Below are positions 5,922 through 7,659 of a stretch of 7,659 nucleotides of DNA, piece after piece (position 1 is the stretch's first letter; every line of letters begins with the position of its first letter). A model generated the notes under the pieces. It was not told the origin of the DNA and did no database searches. It saw nothing but the letters and a program-made list of their open reading frames with translations. Origin of the DNA: Bacteroidota bacterium (GTDB lineage: Bacteria > Bacteroidota > Ignavibacteria > Ignavibacteriales > Ignavibacteriaceae); the NCBI GenBank assembly GCA_021778375.1, contig JAJYCM010000122.1, forward strand, positions 1 through 7,659, given 5' to 3'. A program made the translations under genes and the position numbers.

Positions 5922-6794
5922 ATGAAAAATTCGGTTCACTTAAATACAAAAATATTGGGTTTAATTGGTCATCCGTTAAAGCATTCATATTCTCCCTTTA
6001 TTCATAATATTGCTATTGATCTCAAAGAAATCGATTATATTTATCTCCCGTTTGACATTCCAACCTCAAATTTAAAAAATGCTGTCAGAGGTATGATTGC
6101 TCTTGGAATAAGGGGATTTAATGTAACAATTCCTCACAAAGAAAATATTATTCAGTTTATGAGTAATGTATCCGAAGAAGCTTCAATTATTGGTGCTGTA
6201 AATACGGTTGTGAATGAGCTTGGTAAGCTTAGCGGTTATAATACCGACGTAAATGGTATCCTGGAAACTTTGAATCCGTTTAAGGAAGAAATATTTGGAA
6301 ACGAAATAAGTATCATAGGCGCAGGGGGTGCATCACGTGCAGTTATTTATACTTTAATTAGATATTTCAAACCTTCTAAAATATTTTTGGTTAATCGCAC
6401 TGAGCAGCGTGCTGATTCTTTGAAAAATTATTTTCAAGATAAAATGAAATATAACTCATTTAAAACAAAAGAATTATTTCCGCCTGATTTAGTCGAAGTT
6501 TTTAGGAGTTCAAAATTAATAGTCAACGCTACTTCGGTTGGGATGTATCCGGATGTAGATGATTCTATTACTATGCTCGCCGATTCATTTGCTAAAGGAC
6601 AAATCGTTTTTGATTTAGTTTATAACCCGATTCAAACGAATCTTTTAAAACTTGCCTCATCAAATGGAGCAATTGCATTGGATGGATTAAAGATGCTCGT
6701 CTATCAGGCTGCAAAATCTTTTGAACTTTGGACGAGCGAAACTATGCCTGTTGAACAAGTCTATAAATCCCTTCAATTATTTCTTAAAGTATAA
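5922..6794 (+). CDS. aroE: Shikimate dehydrogenase (NADP+)
   Basis: It reduces 3-dehydroshikimate to shikimate with NADPH, the fourth step from chorismate-pathway entry toward aromatic amino acids. The 290-residue protein is full length. The substrate domain carries GHPLKHSYSP (17-25, with S22 and S24 for the shikimate carboxylate), NVTIPHK with the catalytic K73, AVNT (92-95), and GYNTDVNG with the catalytic D109. The Rossmann domain has GAGGAS (133-138), NRT (158-160) and NATSVGM (202-208). The C-terminus has DLVYNP and GLKMLVYQAAKSFELW with conserved Q262. All key residues are present, which favours true AroE over quinate/shikimate YdiB-like or SdhL paralogues. The ATG is preceded immediately by an in-frame TAA, so no upstream start is possible, yet no recognisable Shine-Dalgarno box precedes it. 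It follows the TPR gene by 67 nt and converges on the aminotransferase. Confidence 0.96.
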   Translation: MKNSVHLNTKILGLIGHPLKHSYSPFIHNIAIDLKEIDYIYLPFDIPTSNLKNAVRGMIALGIRGFNVTIPHKENIIQFMSNVSEEASIIGAVNTVVNELGKLSGYNTDVNGILETLNPFKEEIFGNEISIIGAGGASRAVIYTLIRYFKPSKIFLVNRTEQRADSLKNYFQDKMKYNSFKTKELFPPDLVEVFRSSKLIVNATSVGMYPDVDDSITMLADSFAKGQIVFDLVYNPIQTNLLKLASSNGAIALDGLKMLVYQAAKSFELWTSETMPVEQVYKSLQLFLKV

Positions 6795-6802
6795 TTTTGC
6801 GG

Positions 6803-6833
6803 AAAAACCTTGTTAAGTACTAAATTGATAAGG
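6803..6833 (-). terminator. Possible terminator of the aminotransferase gene in the convergent gap
   Basis: In the minus-strand transcript, CCTT (6833-6830) pairs with AAGG (6811-6808) and is followed at once by five T (6807-6803), about 35 nt after the aminotransferase stop. Extending the stem inward meets two mismatches. On the plus strand the same positions become G-U wobbles, giving an 8-bp stem for aroE transcripts but with no U-tract. It is a short, marginal structure in the right place. Confidence 0.3.
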
Positions 6834-6867
6834 CTGACAAATATTATTTAGCAGTCTCTGAAGAAAT

Positions 6868-7659
6868 TTAATGAAGTTGATTTAGTGCTTTTGTTATTCT
6901 TTCAATCCCGTCGGTTAACTCTTCGTAAGAACAAGCATAAGACATTCTGACGCAGTTATCATTTCCGAATGCAAAACCCGGCACTAATCCTACGTATTTA
7001 TCGTTTAGTAAATAATTACAGAAAGAACTGGAATCCTTTATTTCATATCCATTAAAATTTTTCCCGTAATATGCGCTTACATCATAAAACACGTAAAAAG
7101 CGCCTTTAGGAAGTGGACACTTTATTCCTTTTATTTTATTTAACGAATTATAAATAAAATCTCTCCGTTCCTTAAACTGCCTTACCATCTCAATAATCTC
7201 TCCGTTAGGCTCCCTTAAAGCTGCTACTGTAGCTGCCTGCGAAATTGATGAGGCATTTGAGGTAGAATGACTTTGTAAATTCCTTGCAAGTTTGATTACT
7301 TCTGCATTACCGCCTGCATAACCGATCCTCCAGCCTGTCATTGCAAAAGCTTTGCTTACTCCGTTTACAGTAATCGTTTTATCTCTCAAATAATCTATAC
7401 TGCCGAGGCTAAAATGTTCTTCTCCGTCAAAAAGTATCTTTTCGTAAATTTCATCAGATATAGTAAAAATATTTTTATCTTTTAAGACTTCCGCTAATGC
7501 TAATATTTCTTTTTTGTTGTATACTGCACCGGTTGGATTAGAAGGTGTATTAAATAGGAAAATTTTAGTTCTTTTAGTGATTGCTTTTTCTAGTTGTTCA
7601 GGAGTTATTTTGTAATCTTGCTCTACTCCAGCGTCGATGATAACAGATTTCCCTTGAGC
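6868..7659 (-). CDS. Pyridoxal-phosphate aminotransferase, aspartate aminotransferase family (class I), 5' end cut by window
   Basis: The frame is open from the window edge to a TAA at 6868-6870, giving 263 residues. Families of this kind are about 390-400 residues, so roughly the first 130 are missing; the ATG at 7389 is internal because conserved sequence continues upstream of it. Visible landmarks are FNTPSNPTGAVY (PLP ring contact Asn in NPTG), SDEIYEKILFDG (the Asp and Tyr that bind PLP), and GVSKAFAMTGWRIGYAGG with the Schiff-base lysine at codon 7353-7351 and the phosphate-binding Arg. Further on are KGAFYVFYDVS and VRMSYA with the Arg that binds the substrate alpha-carboxylate. The pattern is that of the Thermus/Bacillus-type (I-beta) aspartate aminotransferases, moving amino groups between aspartate and 2-oxoglutarate. 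Some members of this group also transaminate prephenate. It converges on aroE with a 73-nt gap. Confidence 0.93.
   Translation of the reverse strand, partial: AQGKSVIIDAGVEQDYKITPEQLEKAITKRTKIFLFNTPSNPTGAVYNKKEILALAEVLKDKNIFTISDEIYEKILFDGEEHFSLGSIDYLRDKTITVNGVSKAFAMTGWRIGYAGGNAEVIKLARNLQSHSTSNASSISQAATVAALREPNGEIIEMVRQFKERRDFIYNSLNKIKGIKCPLPKGAFYVFYDVSAYYGKNFNGYEIKDSSSFCNYLLNDKYVGLVPGFAFGNDNCVRMSYACSYEELTDGIERITKALNQLH

Noticed and set aside
7387..7389. ATG at 7389 as the aminotransferase start
   Set aside because: The same frame stays open upstream to the window edge and encodes conserved SNPTG and SDEIYEKI motifs, so the true start lies outside the window.
1..7659. Defence system, mobile element, CRISPR array, tRNA/rRNA or biosynthetic cluster
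   Set aside because: All coding space is taken by recognisable housekeeping families plus one TPR protein; gaps are all under 200 nt and show no repeat arrays, transposase remnants or tRNA-like folds.

Overview
The window is an ordinary, AT-rich bacterial chromosome segment carrying six protein genes, all housekeeping or metabolic. Two of the genes run off the ends of the window. I see no RNA gene, insertion sequence, CRISPR array, phage gene, attachment site or origin, and base composition looks even throughout. Clear Shine-Dalgarno boxes (GGAG or AAGGA) precede four of the five visible starts. Low GC, good Shine-Dalgarno sites, a succinyl-CoA synthetase beta gene without its alpha partner, and a long TPR protein next to aroE together suggest the Ignavibacteria/Chlorobi side of Bacteroidota. 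That placement is an inference from general character and was not tested by any search.

Left part, minus strand (about 1-2908): a long-chain fatty acyl-CoA synthetase gene (1094-2908) is followed downstream, after a 114-nt gap, by a THUMP-type RNA methyltransferase gene (start at 979, 3' end outside the window). The two could share a transcript. An inverted repeat sits directly against the methyltransferase ribosome binding site.

Middle and right, plus strand (3107-6794): sucC, a protein of eleven exactly phased TPRs, and aroE follow one another with gaps of 162 and 67 nt. Each gap holds AT-rich hairpins and a possible promoter, so these are probably semi-independent units rather than one tight operon. 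The 198-nt gap at 2909-3106 is a divergent promoter region serving the acyl-CoA synthetase and sucC.

Right edge, minus strand (6868-7659): the C-terminal two thirds of a class I aspartate-type aminotransferase converge on aroE across 73 nt.

Metabolically, the acyl-CoA synthetase and SucC are both CoA ligases, of fatty acids and succinate respectively. AroE belongs to the shikimate pathway, and the aminotransferase could serve aspartate or, as in some relatives, prephenate transamination. Nothing in the window amounts to a new defence, mobile or biosynthetic system. The observations most worth a second look are the intergenic stem-loops, the unbroken TPR phase, the unusual aroE start and the hairpin touching the methyltransferase ribosome binding site.
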